Notes: a model not told the origin generated them from the sequence alone. DNA of 64,000 nucleotides from UBA7330 sp043554545 (GCA_043554545.1 CP121337.1:558001-622000); one strand, 5' to 3'. Shown: positions 17,897 to 27,290, counted from the stretch's first letter. Translations and numbers: made by a program.

Positions 17897-19141
17897 ATGA
17901 ATATAAGTAAGACCCCAAGGCTCCATTTATTTCAAGGTTATGGAATAGAGATGGAGTATATGATTGTAGATGCTTCGACCTTAAATATCAAGCCGATTGC
18001 AGATCGCATTTTGAGGGATGGTAATAATAATATCCTGGGCGAAATAGAACATGGTGATATTTGCTGGAGCAATGAATTGGTAAGCCATGTGCTGGAATTA
18101 AAATCTAATGGACCAGCTAAAGATCTAGTGACTATCCGAGATAGCTTCAACATTAATGTTGGCCAGATTAACTTACTCTTAAAGAAGGACGATGCTATGC
18201 TCATGCCTGGTGCTGCTCACCCATGGATGCGGCCGGCATTGGATACGGTACTTTGGCCACATGATAGTGGTGAAATATATCAAATTTATGACAAGATATT
18301 TGGTTGCAAAGGCCATGGTTGGTCAAACCTGCAAAGCACACATATCAACTTGCCTTTTTATGATGATGAAGAGTTTGCTAAGCTGCATACTGCGATACGC
18401 TTTATTTTGCCAATTATTCCTGCGTTAACGGCAGCATCACCAATTCTAAATGAAAAATTCACTGGTTTCATGGACAAAAGATTGTTTTACTATGAAAAAA
18501 ATCAAGCAAAAATTCCTTCGATTACTGGTAGCGTAATCCCAGAGCGTGTGGTGTCTATGCATGGCTACCAAAAACAGATATATGATCGAATCGCCAAAGC
18601 CATCAAACCCCATGATCCTGATAATTTATTAAAACCAGTTTGGTTAAACTCAAGAGGTGCAATTGCCAGGTTTGATAGGGGAAGTATTGAAATCAGAGTT
18701 TTAGATATTCAGGAATGTCCGACCGCTGATATCGCCATCGTTTTTCTCATTTCACACTTGTTAAAGTTGTTGGTTAATGAGCGATTGGTGAGCTATTCAG
18801 ATCAGCTAGATTTGTCTACTGAATCGCTTTATGATGTTTTAGCCTGTTGCGTGAAGAATGGAGGCCAAAGTATCGTAGAAAATCAGGAGTATCTAAGAAG
18901 GTGGAAGGTAAAAGGTAAAATTTCCGGGAAAGATCTTTGGTCAATGATTATTCAGCAAGTAGTCAATGAGTATCCAGATGCATCAGTACCATGGAAGTCA
19001 ACCATTGAACAGGTCAATAAAGGGACTCTTGCCGAAAGAATCATGTTAGCACTAAAAGGTGATTTGAGTAAAGAGCATTTAAAGGAGACTTATGGAAGGT
19101 TAGCAACATGTCTGGCTAAAGATGAGCTGTTTGAGCCATGA
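17897..19141 (+). CDS. GCS2-type carboxylate-amine ligase (YbdK-like)
   Basis: This 414-residue protein belongs to the glutamate-cysteine ligase family 2 (COG2170). The N-terminal GYGIEMEYMIVD motif (residues ~14-25, E18 and E20 as metal/ATP ligands) and the later SRGAIARFDRGSIEIRVLDIQE block (with RVLD around 275) are typical. The family uses ATP to couple a carboxylate, often glutamate, to an amine. A stand-alone YbdK has weak glutamate-cysteine ligase activity in vitro. Here the operon context (second ligase, peptidase, amidohydrolase) argues for a dedicated product and against glutathione synthesis; there is no GshB-like gene. It overlaps the next gene by 4 bases (ATGA). Confidence 0.87.
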   Translation: MNISKTPRLHLFQGYGIEMEYMIVDASTLNIKPIADRILRDGNNNILGEIEHGDICWSNELVSHVLELKSNGPAKDLVTIRDSFNINVGQINLLLKKDDAMLMPGAAHPWMRPALDTVLWPHDSGEIYQIYDKIFGCKGHGWSNLQSTHINLPFYDDEEFAKLHTAIRFILPIIPALTAASPILNEKFTGFMDKRLFYYEKNQAKIPSITGSVIPERVVSMHGYQKQIYDRIAKAIKPHDPDNLLKPVWLNSRGAIARFDRGSIEIRVLDIQECPTADIAIVFLISHLLKLLVNERLVSYSDQLDLSTESLYDVLACCVKNGGQSIVENQEYLRRWKVKGKISGKDLWSMIIQQVVNEYPDASVPWKSTIEQVNKGTLAERIMLALKGDLSKEHLKETYGRLATCLAKDELFEP

Positions 19142-19818
19142 AACCCCAGTTATTGATTAGCTGTGAGCATGCCTCCAATGAAGTTCCACAGAAGTACAAA
19201 CACCTCTTTTTAGATGCTGAGCCTGACCTTAACTCACACAAAGGATGGGATCCTGGAGCTTTAGAGATAGCCTTTGGGTTAGGTGAATATTTTAATGTAA
19301 AGCCTTTCATATTCCCATATTCCAGGTTGTTGATTGAACCCAATCGCTCATTGGACAGCAAGCAGCTTTTTTCAACATATTCCAACATCCTTACAGAGAT
19401 AGAAAAGGAAGTGCTAATCAATAAATATTATCTACCCTATCGTAAAAAGGTGGAGGATGAGATCAATAACCTCATAACCAGGGGGCCTGTCTTACATTTG
19501 GGAATTCATACCTTTACATCTTTTTGGAAAGGGAAGGAACGAACAGTGGATATTGGTGTACTATTTGATCCTGGGCGTTTTTACGAACTGAAATATGGAA
19601 ATCAACTAACCAAGCAACTTAAGGAATCACAAAAAGATTTAGACATAAAAACGAACGAACCATACCTGGGTACTGATGATGGGTTTACTACTTATTTAAG
19701 AAGTAAGTTTGATGAGAAAGCATATATGGGTTTTGAAATAGAGGTTAGTCAATCCCTTAACTCTTCATCTATTAAAATACAAGAATTGCTAGAACTATCA
19801 ATTCGTTCCCTTTATTGA
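19138..19818 (+). CDS. N-formylglutamate-amidohydrolase-like hydrolase
   Basis: This 226-residue protein is of the N-formylglutamate amidohydrolase family (HutG/FGase). It shows LLISCEHASNEVP near the N-terminus, SHKGWDPGALEIA near residue 31-43, SRLLIEPNRS, the zinc-site LGIHTFTSF near 120, and a C-terminal GFEIEVSQ. Classical members hydrolyse N-formylglutamate in histidine breakdown. There are no hut genes here, and it is the last gene of the ligase operon, overlapping GCS2 by 4 bases. It therefore more likely trims or deacylates an amino-acid amide product. It ends the operon; about 230 bases without genes follow. Confidence 0.87.
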   Translation: MKPQLLISCEHASNEVPQKYKHLFLDAEPDLNSHKGWDPGALEIAFGLGEYFNVKPFIFPYSRLLIEPNRSLDSKQLFSTYSNILTEIEKEVLINKYYLPYRKKVEDEINNLITRGPVLHLGIHTFTSFWKGKERTVDIGVLFDPGRFYELKYGNQLTKQLKESQKDLDIKTNEPYLGTDDGFTTYLRSKFDEKAYMGFEIEVSQSLNSSSIKIQELLELSIRSLY

Positions 19819-20052
19819 TGTTTTCAATGTCCAAAGCGAGCAGTTTTTCTAATATTGTTGTTCTTTAATCGAGGTTGTTTTTGCCTATTCCAGTTCACGA
19901 TTCCCTAATAATTTTCCAAAATAATAATATCACATCACCATTAGAATCGATTAATTTATTCCTCACAATGTTTTTATTATTATCTTGCGATTTATGACGA
20001 GTGTGGTTTAAGGTATTCCAATACCTCTAACCTACTTCACCAGATCCAACCT

Positions 20053-21027
20053 ATGGCCAAACTCAAGTATTATTACAATACAGAAACCTGTAATTATGAG
20101 CGAATCAGGGTATCTAAAACGGATGTTCTAGTCAACTTTTTAAGTTTCCTGGCTTTAGTTTTGGCATTTGCTTCAGGCATCATTTATGGGTTGTCTTATT
20201 TTTTTGATTCCCCCAAGCTTGCTGAACTAAAGTATGAAAATGAGGAAATAGTTCTAGACTACCAGAATATATCAGCGGGTCTTGCTTACAATGAAAACCA
20301 GATAGATAAATTATCTATTCGTGATGATGCGATTTACAGGGTTTATGTCGAGCGGAAACCAATTCCGGAAATGGTAAGAAAAGGAGGGGTAGGAGGAACA
20401 AAAAGACGAGCAGAGATCCTGGAAACTCAGAATGCTCATAAAGACCTCTTGATCGCCAATTACCAAAAAGTAGATCAATTGAAGCACGAAATTCTTATCC
20501 AGGATAAATCATATGATCTGATTGATAAACTCACACAGGAAAAGTCTGAGAGGTTTGCGTCTATACCAGCTATTCAACCCATTGCGATTGATGACATGAC
20601 CCGTTTAGCTTCTGTTTTTGGAATGCGTATGCATCCGCTACTAAACTACCAACGGGCGCATGAAGGGATTGATCTCACGGCTCCAAGAGGTACCCCAGTA
20701 CATGCCAGCGGAAATGGATGGGTGGAAGCGGCATTTTACTCCGTATCTGGAGGAAATTTGGTTGTCATAAATCATGGATATAACTATCAATCCAGGTATT
20801 TACACATGTCCAAATTTGCGGTTAAGAAAGGGCAAAAAGTGAAAAGAGGAGACATCATTGGGTATGTGGGATCTACAGGCTTATCAAGAGCGGCTCATTT
20901 ACATTACGAAGTGCTGAAGCGTGGCGAACCTGTAAACCCTGTGCATTATTTCAATCAAAATCTGACTCAGGAACAATTTGAATTGGTAGTCAAACTAGCA
21001 GCCAGGCAAAATGATTTTCCTGAGTAA
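20053..21027 (+). CDS. Membrane-anchored M23 metallopeptidase
   Basis: This 324-residue protein has an N-terminal cytoplasmic stretch (~28 residues), one transmembrane helix (about residues 29-50), a helical/coiled stalk (~60-165), and a C-terminal M23 LytM domain. Zinc ligands are readable: H203 and D207 in AHEGIDL, and H282/H284 in AHLHYEV, with the LHMS block in between. M23 enzymes of this design cut peptidoglycan cross-links or regulate amidases during growth and division; the intact ligands suggest catalytic activity. It stands alone, with ~235 bases before it and ~246 after it, in which I see no gene or clear promoter. Confidence 0.92.
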   Translation: MAKLKYYYNTETCNYERIRVSKTDVLVNFLSFLALVLAFASGIIYGLSYFFDSPKLAELKYENEEIVLDYQNISAGLAYNENQIDKLSIRDDAIYRVYVERKPIPEMVRKGGVGGTKRRAEILETQNAHKDLLIANYQKVDQLKHEILIQDKSYDLIDKLTQEKSERFASIPAIQPIAIDDMTRLASVFGMRMHPLLNYQRAHEGIDLTAPRGTPVHASGNGWVEAAFYSVSGGNLVVINHGYNYQSRYLHMSKFAVKKGQKVKRGDIIGYVGSTGLSRAAHLHYEVLKRGEPVNPVHYFNQNLTQEQFELVVKLAARQNDFPE

Positions 21028-21273
21028 ACGCATGCCAACCTCACGCGAATTAAGCCTTACGTATTAGGTTTTTGGTGGAAAATGGTGATTGTAATGGAGT
21101 GAAAATGTTGCCTGTGAGATTATAAGGCGCGTTATTTAGCGTATCCGACTACTTTACGATTGTTATCTATTATCTATAAACCAGCCTTTTGTTTTTGTAG
21201 AACAAAGTATCACACAATTCTTACTTGTAAGTTTACCATCTCTACTACCGACTTTTAGCATTAATATTGTCTA

Positions 21274-22203
21274 ATGAAAATAGCAGGTCAGGAAATTAAG
21301 GAAGGTGAGTCGAAGCGAATCAATGTCAACATTGCAAAGTTGCCTTCAGGGACCTTGATTGAAATTCCTATTTTCATCCACAAATCAAAAAATCCGGGTC
21401 CGGTTTTGTTACTCATTGCCGGTATGCATGGCGATGAGATTAACGGAGTCGAGATTATGCGTAGGATTATTTCAGAAAAGAAGTACGTGGTTGACAGTGG
21501 GACGGTCATCTGTATACCTATCATAAATATTTATGGGTTTATCAATTTCTCCAGAGATGTTCCGGACGGAAAGGATATTAACCGATCGTTTCCAGGTAGT
21601 AAATCAGGCTCATTGGCTAGTCAGGTAGCACATTTCCTAATGGATGAAATCATACCTCATATTGATTATGGGATAGATTTCCATACCGGAGGTTCCAGGA
21701 TCAATAATTTCCCGCAGATCAGGGTTAAACTGGAGGATGAACAAAACCGAAGACTAGCGGAAGCTTTTGCCACGCATTTTATTCTGGATTCCTCTTTCAG
21801 AGATAAGTCATTGAGAAAAGAAGCATTTAAGCTGGGGAAAAGAATAATGGTTTATGAAGCTGGTGAATCTCTGAGATTAAGAAAGAGCGCAATTGATGAA
21901 GGCATTAGTGGTATGCTGAGGGTGATGAAAAACTTAAATATGATCAGTGAAGCTACTGGGTCTGCTATGGATACCGTGATCGTAAATCAATCTACCTGGG
22001 TGAGATCAAGGTCAGCAGGTCTACACATTGGATATGTTAGAAATGGTGCAGCTGTTAGTAAGAATCAGGTTCTAGGTGTTGTGAGTGATCCATATGGTGA
22101 ATATGAAATTAAAATGAAATCACCTGTCAATGGTCATATTCTGGGAGTAAACAATAACCCGGTGATCAATCGTGGAGATGCGTTATTTCATATTGGACAT
22201 TAA
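21274..22203 (+). CDS. Succinylglutamate desuccinylase/aspartoacylase family protein
   Basis: This 309-residue zinc carboxypeptidase-like enzyme (AstE/AspA family) has the metal motif GMHGDEINGVE (H52, E55), the substrate segment DVPDGKDINRSFPG, and a third zinc ligand H137 in YGIDFHTGG. The C-terminal beta domain ends VNGHILGVNNNPVI. Family members remove acyl groups from N-acyl amino acids; many Bacteroidota and proteobacterial copies are near rimK-type ligases. It lies 1.4 kb after the amidoligase operon on the same strand, with an M23 gene between, and could act on the same product. The stop overlaps the convergent hydrolase gene by 4 bases. Confidence 0.88.
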   Translation: MKIAGQEIKEGESKRINVNIAKLPSGTLIEIPIFIHKSKNPGPVLLLIAGMHGDEINGVEIMRRIISEKKYVVDSGTVICIPIINIYGFINFSRDVPDGKDINRSFPGSKSGSLASQVAHFLMDEIIPHIDYGIDFHTGGSRINNFPQIRVKLEDEQNRRLAEAFATHFILDSSFRDKSLRKEAFKLGKRIMVYEAGESLRLRKSAIDEGISGMLRVMKNLNMISEATGSAMDTVIVNQSTWVRSRSAGLHIGYVRNGAAVSKNQVLGVVSDPYGEYEIKMKSPVNGHILGVNNNPVINRGDALFHIGH

Positions 22204-23024
22204 TGCTTATTGATCCAATTTGAGATTAACTGATAGATTTCGTCTCTCACCAGGTCATTATGAGGTTCATGGTATGCATGTTCAATAGCTTTCCACTTTA
22301 ATAGTTTATTTTTTGAGGCGAAATCTTCCGATGCTGTCCAATCAATAATTTCATCTCCGGTACCATGATATACAAGTCCAGGTTTTTTAATTTCTGATGC
22401 GTTTTTTAGGGCATGTTCCCCTGCGTTGTGAATCGTGGTATAAAGAGCAGCTGTGATCCAGCTATGAATCAGTGGGTCTTCTACATACTTTTCAACTTCA
22501 TTTTTTATTCGACTGATATGATCTGGATTCAAACCACTTTTGCTTGGGAAAGACGACCAAAATCTACCTATAAATTTACCTATAGTAACTTTCCAAACTG
22601 GGGGACTAAATTTCAATCTAAACCAAGGAGCTGACAAGATGAAGCCAGAAATCTCTTTGGAGTCGTTCGAGCGCATGAAATTGGCTACCAGGCTGCCTCC
22701 CATGCTGTGTCCAAGTAGATAAATAGGTGATTCGAGATCATAAACCCTGGCAACTTTTAGTAATTCTTCAATATCACTTAGAAGTATATCAAGGTTTTTT
22801 GCATGACCTCTCTTACCTTGAGATTTACCATGACCTCTCAAATCAAGACAAAAGATCCCCATGTTTTTATCCATGAGCGCAGTAGCCATTCTGCTATATC
22901 GACCTGAATGTTCACCATGGCCATGTATTATGCAAAGTAATTTTTTACAATTCTCCGGAATCCAATACCGGTAAAATAGCTTTACCCCATCTCGTGCGAT
23001 TAAATAGTCAGAATCGATTGCCAT
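22200..23024 (-). CDS. Alpha/beta hydrolase (monoacylglycerol lipase-like)
   Basis: This 274-residue Serine aliphatic hydrolase (hydrolase_4) has an HGHGEHSGRY oxyanion segment at residues ~34-43, the nucleophile S107 in GHSMGG, and a C-terminal His in the EHAYHEPHND segment; an Asp is expected in the GTGDEIIDW region. These are hallmarks of monoacylglycerol lipase/lysophospholipase. No signal peptide is visible, so it is probably cytoplasmic. It is divergent from the patatin-like gene (62 bases apart), and both would act on lipids, which makes a shared role plausible though not proven. Confidence 0.87.
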   Translation of the reverse strand: MAIDSDYLIARDGVKLFYRYWIPENCKKLLCIIHGHGEHSGRYSRMATALMDKNMGIFCLDLRGHGKSQGKRGHAKNLDILLSDIEELLKVARVYDLESPIYLLGHSMGGSLVANFMRSNDSKEISGFILSAPWFRLKFSPPVWKVTIGKFIGRFWSSFPSKSGLNPDHISRIKNEVEKYVEDPLIHSWITAALYTTIHNAGEHALKNASEIKKPGLVYHGTGDEIIDWTASEDFASKNKLLKWKAIEHAYHEPHNDLVRDEIYQLISNWINKH

Positions 23025-23085
23025 TTCAGTGCATTAACTCATTTTTTTAATATATTCCTCTTTATTTTAAGAGACTCAAACTCCC

Positions 23086-25371
23086 GTGCGCAAGTTATTA
23101 GATGATGTCTTATATTCATTACCCGTTCAATTGGTATTTCATCATATCAAAAAGAATATTTCACTACTTATTGTTTGGATACTTTTTATTTCTTCTGTTT
23201 TTGGTGGATTAGGACGAATCTACGGAATACATTTTCTATTTCTCGATCCGGAATATATCAATGAAGTAAACTTCCTGAGTTTCTTCCTGGTAGGATTGGC
23301 CTTTGGCAATCTTGCAATGGCGTTTCACATTACCTGTTACATCCTTGACAGTCATCAGTTCTCCTTTCTTGGTGTATTAGAGCGACCTTTTGCAAAATTC
23401 ACAATCAATAATAGCATCGTTCCCCTTATTTCCCTGCTGCTATATATTGGCGCCATTGTCAATTTTCAGTTGCACAATGAGTTCAGTACGAAGACGAACC
23501 TCCTGCTTAATCTGGTAGGGTTATTATCTGGCATTACCATCATGTCACTTTTTTACTTTGGATATTTCAAATTCACCAACAAAGACATTTTCAAATTTTT
23601 AGCTGGCAGTGTAGATAAGCGCTTACGAAAATCAAAGATTAGTAAGAGTCGTGTCATGAAGCGTTTGAAGGAGACAAGACAGGAAAAATATCCAGTAAAG
23701 CACTATTTCGACTTAAACTTAAGGTTGAGATCAACAAGAGACCTCATGGATTTCTATGACAAGGAAGCCGTATTAAAGGTTTTTGATCAAAACCATTTTA
23801 ACTCAGTAATTATCGAACTGACCATTATTTTTCTTGTCATTGGCTTAGGCTCTTTCATGGAAGTCAATTATTTCCAGATTCCAGCAGCAGCCAGTGCGCT
23901 ACTTTTGTTTTCAATTCTAGTCATGTTAGTTGGCGCTGTTTCTTACTGGTTTAGGGGGTGGGGGGCAGCTTTTGTAATCATACTATTCATTACAGTCAAT
24001 ACCCTTATTGAGACGGGAATAGTAAAAGCAGTTTATCCTGCCAGAGGGTTAGATTATGCGACAGAGCCAGCTGAATATTCTATCCGGCGCCTTCATGAGA
24101 TTAACAGTGAAGAAAATTATTTTAATGACAAAAAACACATGCTTACCATTCTGAATAATTGGAAAGGTCGTCAGGCTGAAGATAAACCCAAGATTATATT
24201 TCAGTGTGTCAGCGGTGGTGGGCAAAGAGCTGCACTTTGGGCAGTAAATGCATTACAACAGGCAGACAGCGTATTGGATGGAAAATTAAATGAAAAGACC
24301 ATGTTGATCACTGGCGCCTCAGGTGGTCTGATTGGTAGTGCATATTATAGAGAGCTTGTATATCGTCACAACCAGGGAATGAATATTGATCCACTAGCAC
24401 CTGAGCATTTGGTAAATATTGGCAAGGATAACCTTAATTCAATTGTTTTTAGTCTTGTCGTCAATGATGCATTTACAAGATTCAGGAATTATGAATATTT
24501 AGGTAAAACCTACCGAAGGGATCGGGGATATGTTTTTGAACAAAATCTTAATGAAAACCTAGCCGGAATATTAGATAAAAAGCTCTCGGACTATGCTGAG
24601 CCAGAGCATGCGGCTAAGATGCCAATTATTGTGATGTCCCCAGTGATTGCTAATGACGGAAGAAAGTTGACCATATCTTCTCAACCTTTATCCTTTATGA
24701 GCTTAAAAGAACCCAATGCTGCAGATGGTTCATTTAAAGTTCGTAGCATTGATTTCAATAGATTATTTGATGCGCAGGGCAGCTCAAATCTTAATTTTAT
24801 TACGGCTTTACGGATGTCTGCTTCCTTTCCTTATATCACTCCCACGATTTCGTTACCTTCAGAGCCAAGCATAGAAATAATGGACGCAGGTATTTCAGAT
24901 AATTACGGAGTATCTGATGCCTTACAGTTTGCTTATGTCTTCAGAGACTGGATTGCAGAAAACACAAGTGGAATCGTACTACTCATCATCAGAGACACCC
25001 GAAAGATATCACCTATTGAGCAGCAATCATCACAGTCACTTTCTGACCGATTAACTTACCCCATTGCAAGTGTTTATAATAACCTTGGTAATATTCAAGA
25101 TATCGTAAATGACAGCAAAATAGAATTTGCTCGTTCTGCCATTAATCAGCAAATTGAAATGGTTGAGTTGGAATATAATACCTACACAATTTTTTCTGAA
25201 AATGAATTTTTACTACCGTCCAGAGAGGTGCAAATGAAGGAATTGGAGCGAGCTTCATTAAGCTGGCACCTAACCACACGTGAAAAGAAGAATATTATTG
25301 AAAATATACAGCGGACAAATAACCAAAAAGCGCTTCAGAAATTGGGTCAAGTGATGACCATCAAAGAATAA
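23086..25371 (+). CDS. Membrane-embedded patatin-like phospholipase
   Basis: This 761-residue protein has several transmembrane helices in the first ~330 residues (a group around 25-155 and another around 240-330) and then a cytoplasmic patatin domain. The Ser-Asp dyad is readable: S412 in GASGG and D600 in MDAGISDNYG (the DxG motif), with the oxyanion-type SGGGQRAALWA at about 376-386. Patatin enzymes hydrolyse acyl esters of phospholipids. The start is a GTG at 23086; a stop codon lies 6 codons upstream and no ATG is in between. Large multi-TM patatin fusions are known in Bacteroidota but are uncharacterised. Confidence 0.87.
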   Translation: MRKLLDDVLYSLPVQLVFHHIKKNISLLIVWILFISSVFGGLGRIYGIHFLFLDPEYINEVNFLSFFLVGLAFGNLAMAFHITCYILDSHQFSFLGVLERPFAKFTINNSIVPLISLLLYIGAIVNFQLHNEFSTKTNLLLNLVGLLSGITIMSLFYFGYFKFTNKDIFKFLAGSVDKRLRKSKISKSRVMKRLKETRQEKYPVKHYFDLNLRLRSTRDLMDFYDKEAVLKVFDQNHFNSVIIELTIIFLVIGLGSFMEVNYFQIPAAASALLLFSILVMLVGAVSYWFRGWGAAFVIILFITVNTLIETGIVKAVYPARGLDYATEPAEYSIRRLHEINSEENYFNDKKHMLTILNNWKGRQAEDKPKIIFQCVSGGGQRAALWAVNALQQADSVLDGKLNEKTMLITGASGGLIGSAYYRELVYRHNQGMNIDPLAPEHLVNIGKDNLNSIVFSLVVNDAFTRFRNYEYLGKTYRRDRGYVFEQNLNENLAGILDKKLSDYAEPEHAAKMPIIVMSPVIANDGRKLTISSQPLSFMSLKEPNAADGSFKVRSIDFNRLFDAQGSSNLNFITALRMSASFPYITPTISLPSEPSIEIMDAGISDNYGVSDALQFAYVFRDWIAENTSGIVLLIIRDTRKISPIEQQSSQSLSDRLTYPIASVYNNLGNIQDIVNDSKIEFARSAINQQIEMVELEYNTYTIFSENEFLLPSREVQMKELERASLSWHLTTREKKNIIENIQRTNNQKALQKLGQVMTIKE

Positions 25372-25381
25372 ATTTTCAGTG

Positions 25382-25810
25382 TTACTGCATTTCCAGAGAG
25401 AGTGTTCTGGATTTCTTTGGCATATCACCTTCCTCTTTTTTGATTAGCTCCAGAATGGGATTGGCAATAATGATTTTCATAGCTTCGTCAGTAGTGAACC
25501 CCATTTCAATCAGTGATGCATAATATTTTCTGTTGATGCGTGCAATTTTAGACAGAATGTCAGATTGCTCGAGGTTATTTAATTTCTTTTCAACCTCACT
25601 GATTGTTCCCGGCTCTTCAAGAGAACCAAACTCTGCCTCCAAGCCGCTTAATAACTTGCCAAGTGATGAGTATGTGCTATCCGTAAGGTCTTGGCTATAG
25701 CGATCAGGAGAAGTCCCATCTAGAGTTATAACTGTACGCGCTGTCTGGCTTCTTGCTTGAAAAGCAAAGGCGAAAAGCATTATGCCAATAAACGTACTCA
25801 ATGTTTTCAT
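25382..25810 (-). CDS. Hypothetical secreted protein
   Basis: This 142-residue protein has a clear Sec signal peptide (MKTLSTFIGIMLFAFAFQARSQ, cleavage near 21-22, written here only as a motif). The mature part is helical and charged, with no recognised domain. It follows the aspartyl-protease/PDZ gene on the same strand by 61 bases and has its own -7 box (25834-25841). Function unknown; it may be a small partner of the protease-like protein. Confidence 0.7.
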   Translation of the reverse strand: MKTLSTFIGIMLFAFAFQARSQTARTVITLDGTSPDRYSQDLTDSTYSSLGKLLSGLEAEFGSLEEPGTISEVEKKLNNLEQSDILSKIARINRKYYASLIEMGFTTDEAMKIIIANPILELIKKEEGDMPKKSRTLSLEMQ

Positions 25811-25833
25811 AAAAGATCTCCTGAGCCTTTTAA

Positions 25834-25841
25834 CAAATTTA
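25834..25841 (-). promoter_or_regulatory. -7 element upstream of the small secreted protein
   Basis: TAAATTTG on the minus strand matches TAnnTTTG and would give a leader of ~17 bases before the ATG at 25810. No -33 box at normal spacing. Confidence 0.35.
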
Positions 25842-25871
25842 CAAAATATTCAGATCAATCGTTTGCTGAGG

Positions 25872-27038
25872 CTAGTCGATTAGTGATTTTAATTGGAGGG
25901 TCACCGATTTTTCTTTACCGTTCTCTAAAAGCACTAAGTTTACTGATTCACCATCTTGTCTCAATATATCTTTTATATCTGGTAGATCAACTTCATTTAC
26001 TGGAGTGCTGTTGATGGAAACCAATTGATCATAAAGTTTCACCCCGGCATTAGCTGCTGGACTGTTGTCAAAAACCTGATGTACCAAAAGAACCTTTTTG
26101 TCAGCGGATAACTGAAGATCAAGACCACTGCAGTTGACTGAGAGTGATTTTCCAAAGTTGGCATTTTTCTCAAAGTATAATTTACCTTCAGGGATATCAA
26201 AAGTAATGTTGTACATACTTAATACTTTATTCCCAAGAATTCCAGCAACGTTTGGGCTGGCCTGAATGCCATTTTTTGCTGAGCTAATTCCAATAGGAAG
26301 ATTAGGAATTTCTTGTTCGCCAAATGAAAGTGAAAGAATATGACCTTCATAATGTAAGGTTTCGTTTTTGCTTATCCCTTTTACTAAATAAGAATAATGT
26401 TTACCTGTCTTATGAATCACGTCATATTTAGTTGCATATGGAGAATTGAAATCTAGCGATGAACCAGCACCAGTTATCACATAAAAGTTGGCTTCGTGCG
26501 ATTCATTGTTGTTTAAAACCACAGAGCCTTTTATAACTGGTATAGAAACATCCATCGTAAATGGGATGACATTACCTGTTTTAGGACCCTTCCCATGCTC
26601 ATAGATATCCATTTTTTGCTCCTCATAATTTAAGTGAATGGTATGGTGGTGAAGCAGGTCATAACCAACAATTCCATCAATGTCTCTACCAAGGCTTATT
26701 TCCAAATGATCTAAATCGGTGGAATAAACTTTGATGTTTTTTTCCATAGGAAAGTGATTGATCTCCAATTTATTGTGCTTGATAAGCTCCATGACTGTAG
26801 AGGACTCATTCATCTGTATGTTTTTTCCTGACAGTCCTAATTTATTTTTGACATCAGAATCGATTACAGTGAACCCTGACCCTGAATCAAATATGAAGTC
26901 CAAGGGTTCCGAATCATCTACGCTTACCTTGATTAATATGTGGTCTCCAAAAAGGTCGAATGGAATTGATGTGATGGGATTTTGTGCGTAAGCTATTATT
27001 GAGAAGGTAAAAATCAATGAAGTGAAAAGACTTTTCAT
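25872..27038 (-). CDS. Retropepsin-like aspartyl protease with C-terminal PDZ
   Basis: This 388-residue secreted protein has a Sec signal peptide, two retropepsin-like beta lobes and a PDZ domain (residues ~300-385: FDNSPAANAGVKLYDQLVSINS). Lobe 1 has the normal aspartyl motif in FDSGSGFTVIDSD (~residues 48-60). In lobe 2 the corresponding motif reads VITGAGSSLDF, so the expected catalytic Asp is Ile. Bacteroidota secreted aspartyl-protease/PDZ proteins are common, with unknown substrates, and sit in the periplasm. If active, it would need another acid or a partner (see findings). The gene is upstream of the small secreted protein. Confidence 0.82.
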   Translation of the reverse strand: MKSLFTSLIFTFSIIAYAQNPITSIPFDLFGDHILIKVSVDDSEPLDFIFDSGSGFTVIDSDVKNKLGLSGKNIQMNESSTVMELIKHNKLEINHFPMEKNIKVYSTDLDHLEISLGRDIDGIVGYDLLHHHTIHLNYEEQKMDIYEHGKGPKTGNVIPFTMDVSIPVIKGSVVLNNNESHEANFYVITGAGSSLDFNSPYATKYDVIHKTGKHYSYLVKGISKNETLHYEGHILSLSFGEQEIPNLPIGISSAKNGIQASPNVAGILGNKVLSMYNITFDIPEGKLYFEKNANFGKSLSVNCSGLDLQLSADKKVLLVHQVFDNSPAANAGVKLYDQLVSINSTPVNEVDLPDIKDILRQDGESVNLVLLENGKEKSVTLQLKSLID

Positions 27039-27083
27039 AGGGATGGGTTAGATGTGATTAATACTCAAATTAGATATTACATT

Positions 27084-27290
27084 TTAGAAAAGGAAGTTTT
27101 TAGGACCTTCAGTAGTTAATGATTTACCGTAATGCTTCCCAGCTTTAGCCATTTCATCTTTCACAAATAGCTTAGCCATCGGCGTAATCTCTGTGATTTC
27201 GTTAGTACTGGTAGTATTTTTTGCATAATGAATATAAACCAATAACAATGCCAACTCATACCAGGTAGCCAAACTCAACCCAAACCACAT
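27084..27290 (-). CDS. Possible small single-pass membrane protein
   Basis: A 68-residue product starting with ATG at 27290 (MWFGLSLATWYELALL) has one hydrophobic segment (~residues 3-22) and a charged, Lys-rich C-terminal tail. A TTG at 27311 would add seven residues. The frame stays open upstream without an ATG, to a stop near 27435, but overlaps the icmF promoter region there. Composition looks coding, but there is no family match I can name and no promoter I can identify. The alternative is chance open frame. Confidence 0.4.
   Translation of the reverse strand: MWFGLSLATWYELALLLVYIHYAKNTTSTNEITEITPMAKLFVKDEMAKAGKHYGKSLTTEGPKNFLF

Noticed and set aside
19138..19818. Histidine-utilisation (hutG) gene
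   Set aside because: No other hut genes near; the gene is overlapped with GCS2 in the ligase operon.
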